In this document: in pieces, positions 26,891 to 35,853 of the stretch | Layout: each line of letters begins with the position of its first letter | Position numbering within the stretch: position 1 is the stretch's first letter | From: Methylobacterium sp. Leaf123 | Lineage (GTDB): Bacteria > Pseudomonadota > Alphaproteobacteria > Rhizobiales > Beijerinckiaceae | Assembly: GCF_001423405.1 (NCBI RefSeq) | Contig: NZ_LMNS01000039.1 | Location: forward strand, 306,948 to 370,947 | Length of the DNA: 64,000 bases | Direction of reading: 5' to 3' | Notes under the pieces: generated by a model | What the model was told of the DNA's origin: nothing | The model's input: the letters and a program-made list of their open reading frames with translations, nothing else | Databases searched by the model: none | Made by a program: the position numbers and the translations under genes

Positions 26891-29596
26891 TTAGTTCCGG
26901 CGGAGCAGACGCTCGAAATAATCGAGTTCTTCCTGCGGGCGCGAGGGGTCGCCGAGCTTGCGCCGCAGCTCCTCCATGATCCGGCGGGCGCGCTGCACCG
27001 CGGATTCGTCGGCATTGGGCACCCGCACGTTGCCGTTCGAGAGGTCGCGCCCGCGGGTCGGACGGCCGAGCGGGTCGTCGTCGGCGGAGCCCGAGCGACC
27101 CTGCCGGCCCGGGGACTGGCCCTCCTGCTGGCCTTCGCCCTGGCCCTCGCCCTCGGCCATCTGCTGCATCTGCTTCTGCATGCCCTCGGCGCCGCGCTTC
27201 AGCCCGTCGAGGGCGCGGCCCTGCGCGTCCACCGCGTCGCCGTTGCGGCCCTGGCCCAGGGATTCCTCGGCCTCGCGCATGGCCTCCTCGGCATCCGACA
27301 GCCCCTCTTCCCCCTGAAGCCCCTGCTGCTTCATCCGGTTCTTGAGATCCTGGAGCTGTTCGCGCAGGCCCTGCTGGCGCTGCTGCCCGCCGCCCTGACC
27401 TGGCTGGCCTTGACCCTGCTGACCCTGGCTGCGCTGCCCCTGCTGACCGCGGCCCTGCTGCCCCTGTTGGCCGTCCTGGCCCTCGCCCTGCTGGCCGGGC
27501 TGCTGCCCGCGCTGGCCTTGCTGCCCCGGCTGCGGCCTCTGGCGCTGGCCGGGACGCGGCTGGCCCTGCTGGCCTTCCTTGTAGGTCTCGTCGCGCAGCT
27601 CCTGTTGCTCGCGGGACATCTTGTCGAGTTCGTCGAGCTGCCGGTTCATCTCGGCCATGCTGCCGTCGGACTTCTGGCCGTTCTCGGCGTTCTGGAGGTT
27701 TTCGAGGACGTTGCGGAGCTGTTCGAGCAGGCGCTGGGCTTCCGCCGTGTCGCCGCGCTGCATGGCCTCCTGCATGTCCTTGATCATCTTCTCGAGATCG
27801 TCGGGCGTGACGGTCTGGCCGTTCTGCTGCGGTTGCTGGCGCTCCGATTGCTGCCGGTTCTGCGGCTTCGCCCGCTGGGCGAACTCCTTCATGAACTTGT
27901 CGAGGGCCTGTTTCAGATCCTCGGTGAGCTTCTTGACCTCCTCGTCCGGCGCATTGCGCTCGATCGCCTCCTTGAGGCGGTCCTGAGCGGCGCGCAGGGC
28001 CTTCTCCGCATCGGAGAGGTCGCCGTCCTCGATCTTGAGGGCCATCTCCCACAGGAGGTCGGCAACGTTGGTGAGATCCTCGTCCGACTTGGCCGCGCGC
28101 AGCCGGTTGGCGGCGGTGGTGAGGCCGAGGAAGATCGCGGGCTGCGGCGTGAAGCGCTCCGGCGCGATCCGCAGGGCGTCAAGCGCGGTCTGGACGCGGG
28201 CGCGATCGTCGTCGGGCGCGGTGACGAGGCGGCGGCGCTCCTCGGCGAGCGCGCGGGCGAGCGGCTGGCTGAAGGCGCGCGCCGGCAGCACGATCTCGGC
28301 GGTCTCGGTGCGGCCTTCCTGCCCGGCTTCGTCGCGCACCACGAGGGTGAGCTTCACCCGCGCGCCGGACCAGGGATTGTCGGTGAGATCGACCAGCGTC
28401 TTGGTGTCGGTCTCGCCCGTGGCGTCGGCGGGGAGGGCCAGCGCGATCTTCGGCACCGGCACGAGCGAGCGGCCGGCTTTGAGCGGCTCGACCAGCCCTT
28501 CGGCGGCGGCGATGCCGTAATCGTCCTTGGCGCGGTAGCTGAGATTGAAGGTGCCGCGCCCGTTCACTTCGAGGTCGCCGACCCGCTTCACCTCCGGCGG
28601 CTGGTCCGGGATCGTCTCGATCACGAGGCGCTGCGGCTCCGATCCGGAGGTGGCGATGCCGAGTTCGGCGGTGCCGCCGGTGAGCCGGAAGCGCTCCTCG
28701 CGCAGGGTCGCGCGGGTCTCGTTGGGCTTCGCGCCATTCTGCACGACGCCCTGCGGAGCGGGCCGGCCGGCGGCGGCCTTCTCGTCCTTGGCCACCGGCA
28801 CGAGGGCGGCATTCGGGGTCAGTTCCGCCTCGCCCTGGCCGGCGATGCGCACGATCAGGGTGGAATTGACCGGCGCGCGCAGGCGCTGCACAGGATCCTT
28901 CGGGGTGCCCGACATCGTCACGATCAGCGGCGGCACGCGGGTGTAGATCGGCGGGTCGATCCAGCCATCGACGCGGAAGCTCGGCGCGGCGGCCTGGGGC
29001 TCGCGCCAATCGAAGGCGGCGGCGACACGCCCGCGCCATTCCGGCCCGGCCACGAACAGGGCGGCCAGCGTCGCGACGACGACGCCCGCACGGAGTGCCA
29101 GGGGATCGTGGCCAGGCATGTGCGGGCGCGGGCGCCCCGCCTTCAACCGCGCGACGGCGGCCGCCGCCCGCGACTGGTGCAGGGCCCACAGGGCGCGGGT
29201 GACCGGATCGCTCTGGCCGACGGCCAGCGTGTCCTCGATCGAAGAGGCCGGATCATGCGCCGTCCCACCCTTGCGGGCGGCCTCGCGGTCGATCCGGGCG
29301 AGCGCCTCGCGCCGGCTCAGGGTCCGAAGCCGAACGGCCGGCCACAAGGCGGCGACGAACAGGGCGGCGAAGAGCCCAAGCCCGACCATGCGCCCCACTG
29401 GGGGCAGATCGAGCCACAGGCCGAGCCAGGAGGCGGCGAGGAAGGCGAGGACGACGCCGAGCCCGCGCCACAGCACCGGCCAAGCCCGCTCCCACAGGCC
29501 GGCGGCCCGCGCCTGCGCCACCAGCCGGTCGAGGCGGTGACGCGTCGCGCCCTGTGGATCGCCGCTGCTCGAATTCGTCCGTTCGGCCTCGCTCAT
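26891..29596 (-). CDS. TIGR02302/DUF4175-family membrane protein with Gln/Gly-rich tract
   Basis: The 901-residue protein starts with a cytoplasmic segment, two TM helices near 45-85 and a third near 165-185, followed by a long extracytoplasmic part with Ig-like strands (F-R-V-D-G-W-I-D-P-P-I-Y-T). A helical region comes next, and then a Gln/Gly/Arg low-complexity tract at about 680-735. The C-terminal part is again helical (E-E-A-M-R-E-A-E-E-S-L-G-Q). This is the architecture of a conserved alphaproteobacterial family of unknown function. The coding strand of the Gln-rich tract produces a CTG/CAG-like repetitive DNA stretch around 27400-27560. Confidence 0.82.
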   Translation of the reverse strand: MSEAERTNSSSGDPQGATRHRLDRLVAQARAAGLWERAWPVLWRGLGVVLAFLAASWLGLWLDLPPVGRMVGLGLFAALFVAALWPAVRLRTLSRREALARIDREAARKGGTAHDPASSIEDTLAVGQSDPVTRALWALHQSRAAAAVARLKAGRPRPHMPGHDPLALRAGVVVATLAALFVAGPEWRGRVAAAFDWREPQAAAPSFRVDGWIDPPIYTRVPPLIVTMSGTPKDPVQRLRAPVNSTLIVRIAGQGEAELTPNAALVPVAKDEKAAAGRPAPQGVVQNGAKPNETRATLREERFRLTGGTAELGIATSGSEPQRLVIETIPDQPPEVKRVGDLEVNGRGTFNLSYRAKDDYGIAAAEGLVEPLKAGRSLVPVPKIALALPADATGETDTKTLVDLTDNPWSGARVKLTLVVRDEAGQEGRTETAEIVLPARAFSQPLARALAEERRRLVTAPDDDRARVQTALDALRIAPERFTPQPAIFLGLTTAANRLRAAKSDEDLTNVADLLWEMALKIEDGDLSDAEKALRAAQDRLKEAIERNAPDEEVKKLTEDLKQALDKFMKEFAQRAKPQNRQQSERQQPQQNGQTVTPDDLEKMIKDMQEAMQRGDTAEAQRLLEQLRNVLENLQNAENGQKSDGSMAEMNRQLDELDKMSREQQELRDETYKEGQQGQPRPGQRQRPQPGQQGQRGQQPGQQGEGQDGQQGQQGRGQQGQRSQGQQGQGQPGQGGGQQRQQGLREQLQDLKNRMKQQGLQGEEGLSDAEEAMREAEESLGQGRNGDAVDAQGRALDGLKRGAEGMQKQMQQMAEGEGQGEGQQEGQSPGRQGRSGSADDDPLGRPTRGRDLSNGNVRVPNADESAVQRARRIMEELRRKLGDPSRPQEELDYFERLLRRN

Positions 29597-29716
29597 CGTG
29601 TCCGGTCGCGGCTCCCGCGGGCGCCGGGCAGACGAGCCCCGCGCACGAATGAGGAAGCTAGCATGGTGACGGTCGCGCTCCGCCGGGTCAAATCCGCCCA
29701 GCCGCGCTTGGTGCGG

Positions 29717-30811
29717 TCAGGCCGCAGCCTGGGAGAGGTCGCGGCCGATCCGGGCGGCCAGCGGCACGCTCGCTTGGTTCTTGCCCTTGGCCTCGATCTC
29801 GAAATCGGTCCAGGTGAGGTGACGGGCGACGAGCGCGTTGACCGCCTCGTTCCACATCAGGTCGGAATGGGCGGCCAGATCACGCCAGGAATGGCCCTGC
29901 TCCGAGAGCGTCGCGTAGTCCGGCAGCGTGCCGGTGTCGTGCGCGGGCAGGACCGTTTCCCGTGAAACACTGATATGGCTCACCGGCCGCACCCCGCGCC
30001 AGGAGGCGATCACCGCTGGGATGCGGGGATCGTCGGGCTCGATATAGACGCCGCGGCTCTCGACCCAGTGGTGGTGGAGATCGAGCACCACCGGCACCCT
30101 GTCGCCGAGCCGCAGCACCGCATCGAGGCCGAACAGCGACTCGTCGTTCTCGACGGTCAGCAGGTTGCGCGCCGTCTCCGAGATCAGCGACAGGCTTTCG
30201 CGAAATCCGTCGATGCCGGGCTCGCGCCCGCCGATATGGATGTTCACGTGGGCCCCATGCGGGTGCCAGCCGGAGCCGTAGCCCAGCATCGCCATCACCT
30301 CGGCATGGTATTCGAGTTCGGCGATGCCGTTCCGCTGCGCATTCGGGTTGCGCGAGGCGATGATGCAGAACGGGCCGGGATGCATGCTGAGCCGCACATC
30401 CCCCGCCCGCGCCTGCTCGCCGACCCGTGCGAGGCCGGCCTCGATCAGGGCGCGCATCGGGGCTTGCGCATAGAGCGGCTCGGCCACCGGATGGGTGTAG
30501 CCGGGCAGCACCGAACTCGCCATGCGCAGCAGCCGCTCCAGGGGCGGCCGGGCCGAAACCCAGGCGATCTGGCGCTCCAGCGCCGCAAGGTTGTGGCGCA
30601 CCACGCCCTCCAGCTTCTCGAAGCGCGCGGTGGGGCCGAGGCGCTCCAGATGCGCCATCGTCACCGTGCCGAGATTCATCAGCTTGGCCGCGTCCTTGGC
30701 GGCTTTCAGGGTTTTGTGGCTCGGGTCCGGATCGGGGATGAAGGTGCAGCAGAAGCCGAGGCGAGGCGGCTCGGAGGTGTTCGGCCGGGAGAGGTTGGGC
30801 TTGCGCGACAT
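29717..30811 (-). CDS. uvsE: UV damage endonuclease (UvsE/UVDE family)
   Basis: The 364-residue TIM-barrel metal-dependent nuclease nicks DNA 5' of UV photoproducts. Recognisable elements are R-L-G-F-C-C-T at the N terminus, H-N-L-A-A-L-E-R-Q-I, L-S-M-H-P-G-P-F, H-x-G-G-R-E-P-G, E-N-D-E-S-L-F, and the metal-binding D-L-H-H-H-W. The N-terminal 14 residues before the barrel are polar. It is probably transcribed alone; 46 nt separate it from pxpC, which lies upstream on the same strand. Confidence 0.85.
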   Translation of the reverse strand: MSRKPNLSRPNTSEPPRLGFCCTFIPDPDPSHKTLKAAKDAAKLMNLGTVTMAHLERLGPTARFEKLEGVVRHNLAALERQIAWVSARPPLERLLRMASSVLPGYTHPVAEPLYAQAPMRALIEAGLARVGEQARAGDVRLSMHPGPFCIIASRNPNAQRNGIAELEYHAEVMAMLGYGSGWHPHGAHVNIHIGGREPGIDGFRESLSLISETARNLLTVENDESLFGLDAVLRLGDRVPVVLDLHHHWVESRGVYIEPDDPRIPAVIASWRGVRPVSHISVSRETVLPAHDTGTLPDYATLSEQGHSWRDLAAHSDLMWNEAVNALVARHLTWTDFEIEAKGKNQASVPLAARIGRDLSQAAA

Positions 30812-30857
30812 GGCCCGATAACGCGTCAGGATCGGCTTCGGCCCCCAGCAAAAAAGA

Positions 30858-31877
30858 TCAATCCTCCGCGCGCAAAGCGTCCACCGCCGCGCCTGCGAGG
30901 TTGGCGGCCATCAGCCGCTCGGCCTCGCCCCCGACCGGCCGGAGGCGGGTGTTCAGGGCCGCGATCCGCGCCGCCGCCTCGCGGGCCAACCGGGTGGCGG
31001 CGGCGAGATCGACCGACGCGAACCGCACCGGCTCGCCCGGCCGGCGCTGGGCGATCCGTCGCAGGTCGGCGGAGATCACGGTGGCAATCTTCGGGTAGCC
31101 GCCGGTGGTCTGGCGGTCGGCGAGCAGGACGATGGGGCGGCCCGAACCCGGCACCTGTACCGAGCCGGCCACGGTGGCGTCGGACACGATGTTGAAGCCG
31201 CCCGCACCGTGGGCGATCGCCGGTCCGTCGAGCTGGTAGCCCATCCGGTCGGCCCGGTTCGACACGGTGAAGGTCTCGGCCAAGAAGGTCGCAAGGCCGG
31301 CTTGCGAGAACAGATCGTCCTGCGGCCCGAGGACGACACGGATCGGCGCCGCGCGTTCCAGCGGGATCGGGTCGAGGCTGTGGTCCGCCTCATACGAGGC
31401 CGGGGCGGCAAGCGGCAGGCGGTCGCCCTCGCGGCAGGCGCGCCCCTCAAGGCCGCCGAGGGCCGCGCGCTGGTGGAGGGCCCGGCTGCCCATCACGCTG
31501 CCAACGGGAAAGCCGCCGGCCGCCGCGAGATAGGCGAACACGCCCTCGCGCGGACGCTCGACCGTCAATTCCGAGCCCTCGCGCAGGACGAAGGAGCGAT
31601 GCGCGGCCAGCGGCTCGCCGTCGAGGCGCAGCCCGCTGGGCGCCCCCGCCAATGCGAGGCGCACCGCCCCGCCCTCGACGCGCAGGCTCGCGCCGGCCAG
31701 CCCCAATTCGAGTGCCGCCGCATCGGCCGGGTTGCCAACGAGGTGGTTGGCGGCGGCAAAGGCGAGCGGGTCCATCGGCCCGGAGGCCGAAAGCCCGAAG
31801 CGGAGATAGCCCCGCCGTCCGCCATCCTGAAGCGAGGCCGCGCCGGTGAGGCGGGCGAGATGGAGGCGGGCGCTCAT
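30858..31877 (-). CDS. pxpC: 5-oxoprolinase subunit C (biotin-dependent carboxyltransferase-like)
   Basis: The 339-residue protein has the KipA/PxpC fold. Motifs are S-L-Q-D-G-G-R-R-G-Y-L-R-F-G, S-G-P-M-D, A-N-H-L-V-G-N-P, G-P-Q-D-D-L-F, S-N-R-A-D-R-M-G-Y-Q-L-D-G and A-D-R-Q-T-T-G-G-Y-P. With PxpB it phosphorylates and opens 5-oxoproline to glutamate. The start ATG (31877) overlaps the pxpB stop by 4 nt. No pxpA (LamB/YcsF family) is adjacent, so the complete three-subunit enzyme would need a pxpA elsewhere. Confidence 0.9.
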   Translation of the reverse strand: MSARLHLARLTGAASLQDGGRRGYLRFGLSASGPMDPLAFAAANHLVGNPADAAALELGLAGASLRVEGGAVRLALAGAPSGLRLDGEPLAAHRSFVLREGSELTVERPREGVFAYLAAAGGFPVGSVMGSRALHQRAALGGLEGRACREGDRLPLAAPASYEADHSLDPIPLERAAPIRVVLGPQDDLFSQAGLATFLAETFTVSNRADRMGYQLDGPAIAHGAGGFNIVSDATVAGSVQVPGSGRPIVLLADRQTTGGYPKIATVISADLRRIAQRRPGEPVRFASVDLAAATRLAREAAARIAALNTRLRPVGGEAERLMAANLAGAAVDALRAED

Positions 31878-32599
31878 CCCTCGCACAACTCGGCCACCGG
31901 CTCGCCGGCCTCCGCCGCGGCGGCCAGCGCGTCCCAGCGCTCGGCTGGGGTCGGGACGAACCGCACCCGGTCGCCGGGGCGGAGCAGGAAGACGGGATCG
32001 CGCGCGGGCACGAAGGTCTTCTCGGGGGTTCGCCCCAGAAGATGCCAGCCGCTCGGGGCCGCGATGCTCGCCACCAGCGCCTGGGCGCCGCCGATGGAGA
32101 CGGTGCCCGCGGGCGTCACCGGGCGCGGGCTGGGGCGGCGCGACAGGGCGAGACCGGGGTCGAGCCCTTCGAGATAGGCGTAGCCCGGCAGGAAGCCGAT
32201 CATCGCGACCCGGTATTCCGGGGCGCTGTGGCGCGCGATCACGGCTTCGGGCGTGAGCCCGTGATGCGCGGCGACCGCGTCGAGGTCGATCCCGAACGCG
32301 CCGCCATAGACCACGGGGATGCGCCACAGGCGCGGGGTCGGGACCGCCGGGAGCGGTTCGCCCGCGAGCGCCAGCACGGCGCGGCCGAGTTCGACCGGGT
32401 CGGCGCGGAGCGGATCGAGATGGACCGTCAGCGAACGGTAGGTCGGCACCGTCTCAAGCACGCCGGGGAGGGCCCGCTCCGCGAGCGCCGCGTCGAGCGC
32501 CAGCACGCGGGCGCTGAGGCGCGCATCGATGCCTGAGCCGAACTCGATGGTGAAGGCCGTGTCTCCGCAGGGCAGAAGCCGCGGCGCGTCATGCGTCAT
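31874..32599 (-). CDS. pxpB: 5-oxoprolinase subunit B (KipI-like)
   Basis: A 241-residue protein with L-L-P-C-G-D-T-A-F-T-I-E-F-G near the N terminus, V-P-T-Y-R-S-L-T-V-H, Y-G-G-x-x-G-x-D-L, I-G-F-L-P-G-Y-A-Y-L and P-S-G-W-H-L-L-G-R-T, the KipI/PxpB set. ATG at 32599 begins M-T-H-D-A-P-R. The frame continues far upstream, through the multi-hairpin region into antisense-like sequence, and that extension is rejected. It overlaps pxpC and is preceded by a 239-nt palindrome-rich gap. Confidence 0.9.
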   Translation of the reverse strand: MTHDAPRLLPCGDTAFTIEFGSGIDARLSARVLALDAALAERALPGVLETVPTYRSLTVHLDPLRADPVELGRAVLALAGEPLPAVPTPRLWRIPVVYGGAFGIDLDAVAAHHGLTPEAVIARHSAPEYRVAMIGFLPGYAYLEGLDPGLALSRRPSPRPVTPAGTVSIGGAQALVASIAAPSGWHLLGRTPEKTFVPARDPVFLLRPGDRVRFVPTPAERWDALAAAAEAGEPVAELCEG

Positions 32600-32666
32600 G
32601 GGCGGCAGGTTACCCAATCGGGCAGCCCGCCGCGAGACGCAGTCTCGGAATCTCAAGCCTCTTGCT

Positions 32667-32835
32667 CGAAGCCGTGCGAGCGGCTTCGCGGCGCGAAGAG
32701 CGCCGCGCGGAGCGGGCTCTTCAGGACATTGGTCCTGAAGAGCGTCGAGCGAAGCGAAAGCCTGAGCCCGCGGAGGCGGGCGCCGGCGCCTGAGGCGACC
32801 CAAGAAACGCAGGGTGATCGCTGCAAGCGATCGCC
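32667..32835. repeat. Six stem-loops in tandem between pxpB and cheR
   Basis: Perfect or near-perfect inverted repeats are 32667-32674/32681-32688 (8 bp), 32688-32694/32700-32706 (7 bp), 32716-32727/32732-32743 (12 bp), 32767-32771/32776-32780 (5 bp), the 12-nt palindrome 32779-32790, and 32813-32822/32826-32835 (10 bp with one wobble). The last ends 4 nt before the cheR stop codon, so it may also terminate cheR. Confidence 0.85.
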
Positions 32836-32838
32836 CGT

Positions 32839-33696
32839 CTAAAACCCAGCCGCGAGGCGGTGGGGCACGGCGGTCCGCCCGGCGGCTGCGGCCTGGCGGT
32901 AGAGGCCGCGATGCTGGGGATCGGGCACCAGCGCCTCGGTGAGGCCGATCACGGTCTCGGCCGCGCCGAGCAGCAGCGCGCCGTCGGGGGCGAGCGTCTT
33001 GGCGATCCGCTCCAGCACGTCGGTCTTGGTCGGCGCGTCGAAGTAGATCAGCACGTTGCGGCAATAGACGATGTCGAACTGGCCGAGATGCTCGAACGGG
33101 TTCAGCAGGTTGAGCGGCCGGAAGCTCACCATCCCGGCGAGCGCCGGGCTGATCCGCCACTGCTCGCCGACCTGGGTGAAATGCTTCACGAGGAGCTGCA
33201 CCGGCAGGCCGCGCTGCACCTCGAAATGGCTGTAGAGGCCCAGCCGCGCCTTCTCCAAGACCTCCGTCGAGAGGTCGGTGCCGACGATCTCGATCTGCCA
33301 GCCCGCGAGTTGCGCCGCGGCCTCTTGGATCATCATCGCGAGCGAGTACGGCTCCTGCCCCGTGGAGGCCGCCGCCGACCAGATCCGCAGACGCCGCTGG
33401 GGGGCGCGGGCGGCGATGGCCTTGGGCAGCAGCACGTCGCGGAACAGGTCGAACGGCGCGCGGTCGCGGAAGAAGAACGTCTCGTTGGTGGTCATCGCCT
33501 CGACCACCGCCCGCTCCAGCGGCCCCTCGCGCGACACCCGCAGGGTGCCGACGAGGTCGGTGAGCGTCGCGATCCCGAAGCGTCGGCAGACGGGGGTGAG
33601 CCGGCTCTCGACGAGGTAACGCTTCTCCGCGCCGAGACTGAGCCCGGAGCGCTTCCTGAGATAATCGCGCAGGAACGTGAAATCCGCCTCGGTCAT
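32839..33696 (-). CDS. cheR: Chemotaxis protein-glutamate methyltransferase
   Basis: The 285-residue SAM-dependent enzyme methylates Glu residues of chemoreceptors. It has the N-terminal helical domain (F-L-R-D-Y-L-R-K-R-S-G-L, R-F-G-I-A-T-L-T-D-L), T-N-E-T-F-F-F-R-D, the SAM-binding I-W-S-A-A-A-S-T-G-Q-E-P-Y-S and F-D-I-V-Y-C-R-N-V-L-I-Y-F. ATG at 33696 overlaps the cheB stop by one base (TGATG), so expression is coupled. The C-terminal tail after R-Q-A-A-A is not conserved. Confidence 0.95.
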   Translation of the reverse strand: MTEADFTFLRDYLRKRSGLSLGAEKRYLVESRLTPVCRRFGIATLTDLVGTLRVSREGPLERAVVEAMTTNETFFFRDRAPFDLFRDVLLPKAIAARAPQRRLRIWSAAASTGQEPYSLAMMIQEAAAQLAGWQIEIVGTDLSTEVLEKARLGLYSHFEVQRGLPVQLLVKHFTQVGEQWRISPALAGMVSFRPLNLLNPFEHLGQFDIVYCRNVLIYFDAPTKTDVLERIAKTLAPDGALLLGAAETVIGLTEALVPDPQHRGLYRQAAAAGRTAVPHRLAAGF

Positions 33697-34844
33697 CAAA
33701 CCCGCTCCGCGATCGCGCTGCGGAGGGCCGGTCCGATTTCGGGGAGCGGGAGGACGGCATGGCACAGGCCGGCCTTGGCGACGCTGCCGGGCATGCCCCA
33801 GACCGTGCTGGTGGCCTCGTCCTGAGCGAGCAGGATGCCGCCGGCTTCCACCAGCGCGCGCCCGCCCGCCGTGCCGTCCGAGCCCATGCCGGTGAGGATG
33901 ACGCTCAGCGTCGCCCCGCCATAGAGTGCGGCGGCATCGAGGAACATCACGTCCACCGCCGGGCGGCAGAAATTCACCGGTGGCCCGTCATCGAGGCGGA
34001 TGATGGTCTCGGTCGCGGAGCCCGCGAGCCGCATGTGGCGCCCCCCCGGGGCGACATAGATGCGGCCGGGCTGCAACCGCTCGTCGGCCTTGCCCTCGGC
34101 CGCCGGCAGCCCGATCCGGGCGCCGAGATGTTCGGCGAAGACGGCGGTGAAGACCGGCGGCATGTGCTGCACGATCAGCACCGGCAGGCGCCGGAGCGTG
34201 GCCGCGCCGATCTTCTCCAGCACTTCGCCGACCGCCCGCGGGCCGCCGGTCGATGAGCCGATCAGCAGGGCGCGCGGCGGCACCACGGTGCGCGGCTTCG
34301 GCCGAAGCGTCACCGTGCCGGACAGGCGCGAGACCGCCGGCGCGGCGGGGGTCGTGGAGGAGGCGGATTCGACCGCGGTCGGCGCGGGCCGGCGCCGGGC
34401 GCGGGCGGCCCCGAACACGCGGATGCGCTCGATCAGGTCGTTGCGGAAGCCGTCCGAGGTGGTGACGCCGCGGTTGCTCTCGGGCTTGGGGATGTAATCG
34501 ACCGCGCCGAGCGCGAGGCAGCGCAGGGAGACGTCGGCGTTGCGCTGGGTCAGCGTCGACATCATCACGACCTGGATGCCCGGCTGCCGGGCCAGCATCA
34601 GGGGCAGGGCCTGGATGCCGTCGAGTTCCGGCATCTCGATGTCGAGGAGCACCACGTCGGGGTTGCAGCGGGCCAGCGCGTCCACGGCGGCGCGGCCGTT
34701 GGGCGCGGTGGCGACCACCTCGTGGCCGGCTTCGCCGAGCCAGCGCGAGACGAGCCCGCGCACCACCGCCGAATCGTCCGCGACCAGCACCTTGATCGGG
34801 CTGCGCGCCGCCGGAGCGTGTGCGACGGCCGGGAATGCCGACAT
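33696..34844 (-). CDS. cheB: Chemotaxis response regulator protein-glutamate methylesterase
   Basis: The 382-residue protein has an N-terminal receiver (D-D-S-A-V-V-R near 23, phospho-Asp in L-L-D-I-E-M-P), a Pro/Ala-rich linker, and a C-terminal methylesterase with the catalytic Ser in G-S-S-T-G-G, His in V-Q-H-M-P-P and Asp in T-G-M-G-S-D-G. It removes methyl groups from, or deamidates, chemoreceptors when phosphorylated by CheA. It sits 66 nt downstream of cheY and is fused by a one-base overlap to cheR. Confidence 0.95.
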   Translation of the reverse strand: MSAFPAVAHAPAARSPIKVLVADDSAVVRGLVSRWLGEAGHEVVATAPNGRAAVDALARCNPDVVLLDIEMPELDGIQALPLMLARQPGIQVVMMSTLTQRNADVSLRCLALGAVDYIPKPESNRGVTTSDGFRNDLIERIRVFGAARARRRPAPTAVESASSTTPAAPAVSRLSGTVTLRPKPRTVVPPRALLIGSSTGGPRAVGEVLEKIGAATLRRLPVLIVQHMPPVFTAVFAEHLGARIGLPAAEGKADERLQPGRIYVAPGGRHMRLAGSATETIIRLDDGPPVNFCRPAVDVMFLDAAALYGGATLSVILTGMGSDGTAGGRALVEAGGILLAQDEATSTVWGMPGSVAKAGLCHAVLPLPEIGPALRSAIAERV

Positions 34845-34910
34845 GGGGGGAACTCGTTTCCGGGGAGCGAAAAAAAGGGGCGGAGGTCTGGGCGAGCCCC
34901 CGGAGACGGA

Positions 34911-35321
34911 TCAGGCGGCTTCGGACGGATGCACCGCGAAGCCGACCTGATCGAGCTTGGCCATCATGATCTCCCGGTCGAAGGGCTTCATGATGTACTC
35001 ATCGGCGCCCGCGCGGAGCGCCCGGGCGATGGCGCCGACATCGTTCTCGGTGGTGCAGAACAGGACTTTCGGCCGGTCGCCGAGCGGGGACTGGCGCAGG
35101 TGCCGCAGCACCTCGTAGCCGTCCATGTTCGGCATGTTCCAGTCGAGCAGGATCACCGTCGGCATCGCTTCCGCGCACATCGCCAGCGCCGTGGCGCCGT
35201 CCTCCGCGTCGCGGACGCTGAAGTCGAGGGTCTCGAGGATGCGGCGGGCGACCTTACGGATCACCGCCGAGTCATCGACGATCAGAGCCGTCTTCGCTGC
35301 TTGCTTGTTCGAGCCGGTCAT
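34911..35321 (-). CDS. cheY: Single-domain response regulator CheY
   Basis: The 136-residue receiver has the acidic pair in V-D-D-S, the phospho-Asp in L-L-D-W-N-M-P, Thr in F-C-T-T-E-N and Lys in I-M-K-P-F. No output domain is present. It is 20 nt downstream of cheW in the che operon and should take phosphate from CheA to control the motor. The position directly beside CheB makes a phosphate-sink role an alternative. Confidence 0.92.
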   Translation of the reverse strand: MTGSNKQAAKTALIVDDSAVIRKVARRILETLDFSVRDAEDGATALAMCAEAMPTVILLDWNMPNMDGYEVLRHLRQSPLGDRPKVLFCTTENDVGAIARALRAGADEYIMKPFDREIMMAKLDQVGFAVHPSEAA

Positions 35322-35341
35322 CGTGAGCGCACCCCTTGGCT

Positions 35342-35821
35342 TCAGGCGACCTTCGCTTCGCGGGCATCGCCGAAGGCGAGCAGCGCATCGACGTCGAGGA
35401 TGACCAGGAGGCGCCCGTCGAGGCGGTGGACGCCGAGCGAGAGGTCGCGCCAGCGCGGATCGAGGTTGATCGGCACCGGCTCCTGCGTGTCGGCGCCGAG
35501 CTTCAGCACCTCGCCGACACCGTCGACGATGAGAGCGAAGGTCTCGCCCGCCTGTTCCAGGCCGATGGCCATCTCGGCGGCACCGGCCTCACGGCCGGGG
35601 ATGCCGAGGCGGCGGCGCAGGCACAGGGCCGTGACGACCCGTCCGCGCAGGTTCAGGAGGCCGACGATTTCCCGGGGCGAGAGCGGCACCGGGGTGATGC
35701 CGGCGGGCACGAACACGTCGTGCACCCGGTCGATGGTGAGCCCGAACATCGTCTCGCCGACGAAGACGGTGACGTAGTCGGTGGTGTCGGTGGGAACGGT
35801 GTTTCCGTTGGCGGCCTGCAT
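35342..35821 (-). CDS. cheW: Chemotaxis coupling protein CheW
   Basis: The 159-residue protein is a CheW domain: Y-V-T-V-F-V-G-E-T-M-F-G-L, V-F-V-P-A-G-I-T-P-V-P, the conserved I-V-G-L-L-N-L-R-G-R-V-V, V-D-G-V-G-E-V and a final L-L-V-I-L-D-V-D-A-L-L. It couples chemoreceptors to CheA. It lies 32 nt downstream of cheA and 20 nt upstream of cheY. Confidence 0.93.
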   Translation of the reverse strand: MQAANGNTVPTDTTDYVTVFVGETMFGLTIDRVHDVFVPAGITPVPLSPREIVGLLNLRGRVVTALCLRRRLGIPGREAGAAEMAIGLEQAGETFALIVDGVGEVLKLGADTQEPVPINLDPRWRDLSLGVHRLDGRLLVILDVDALLAFGDAREAKVA

Positions 35822-35853
35822 GGCGGCGTATCCTCTTCCGGTCCGTTCGTGAT

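Noticed and set aside
26846..29965. Plus-strand ORF of 1039 codons opposite the TIGR02302 gene
   Set aside because: It is mostly Leu/Ala/Gly mirror of the Gln-rich tract. No recognised protein features; the minus-strand family is well supported.
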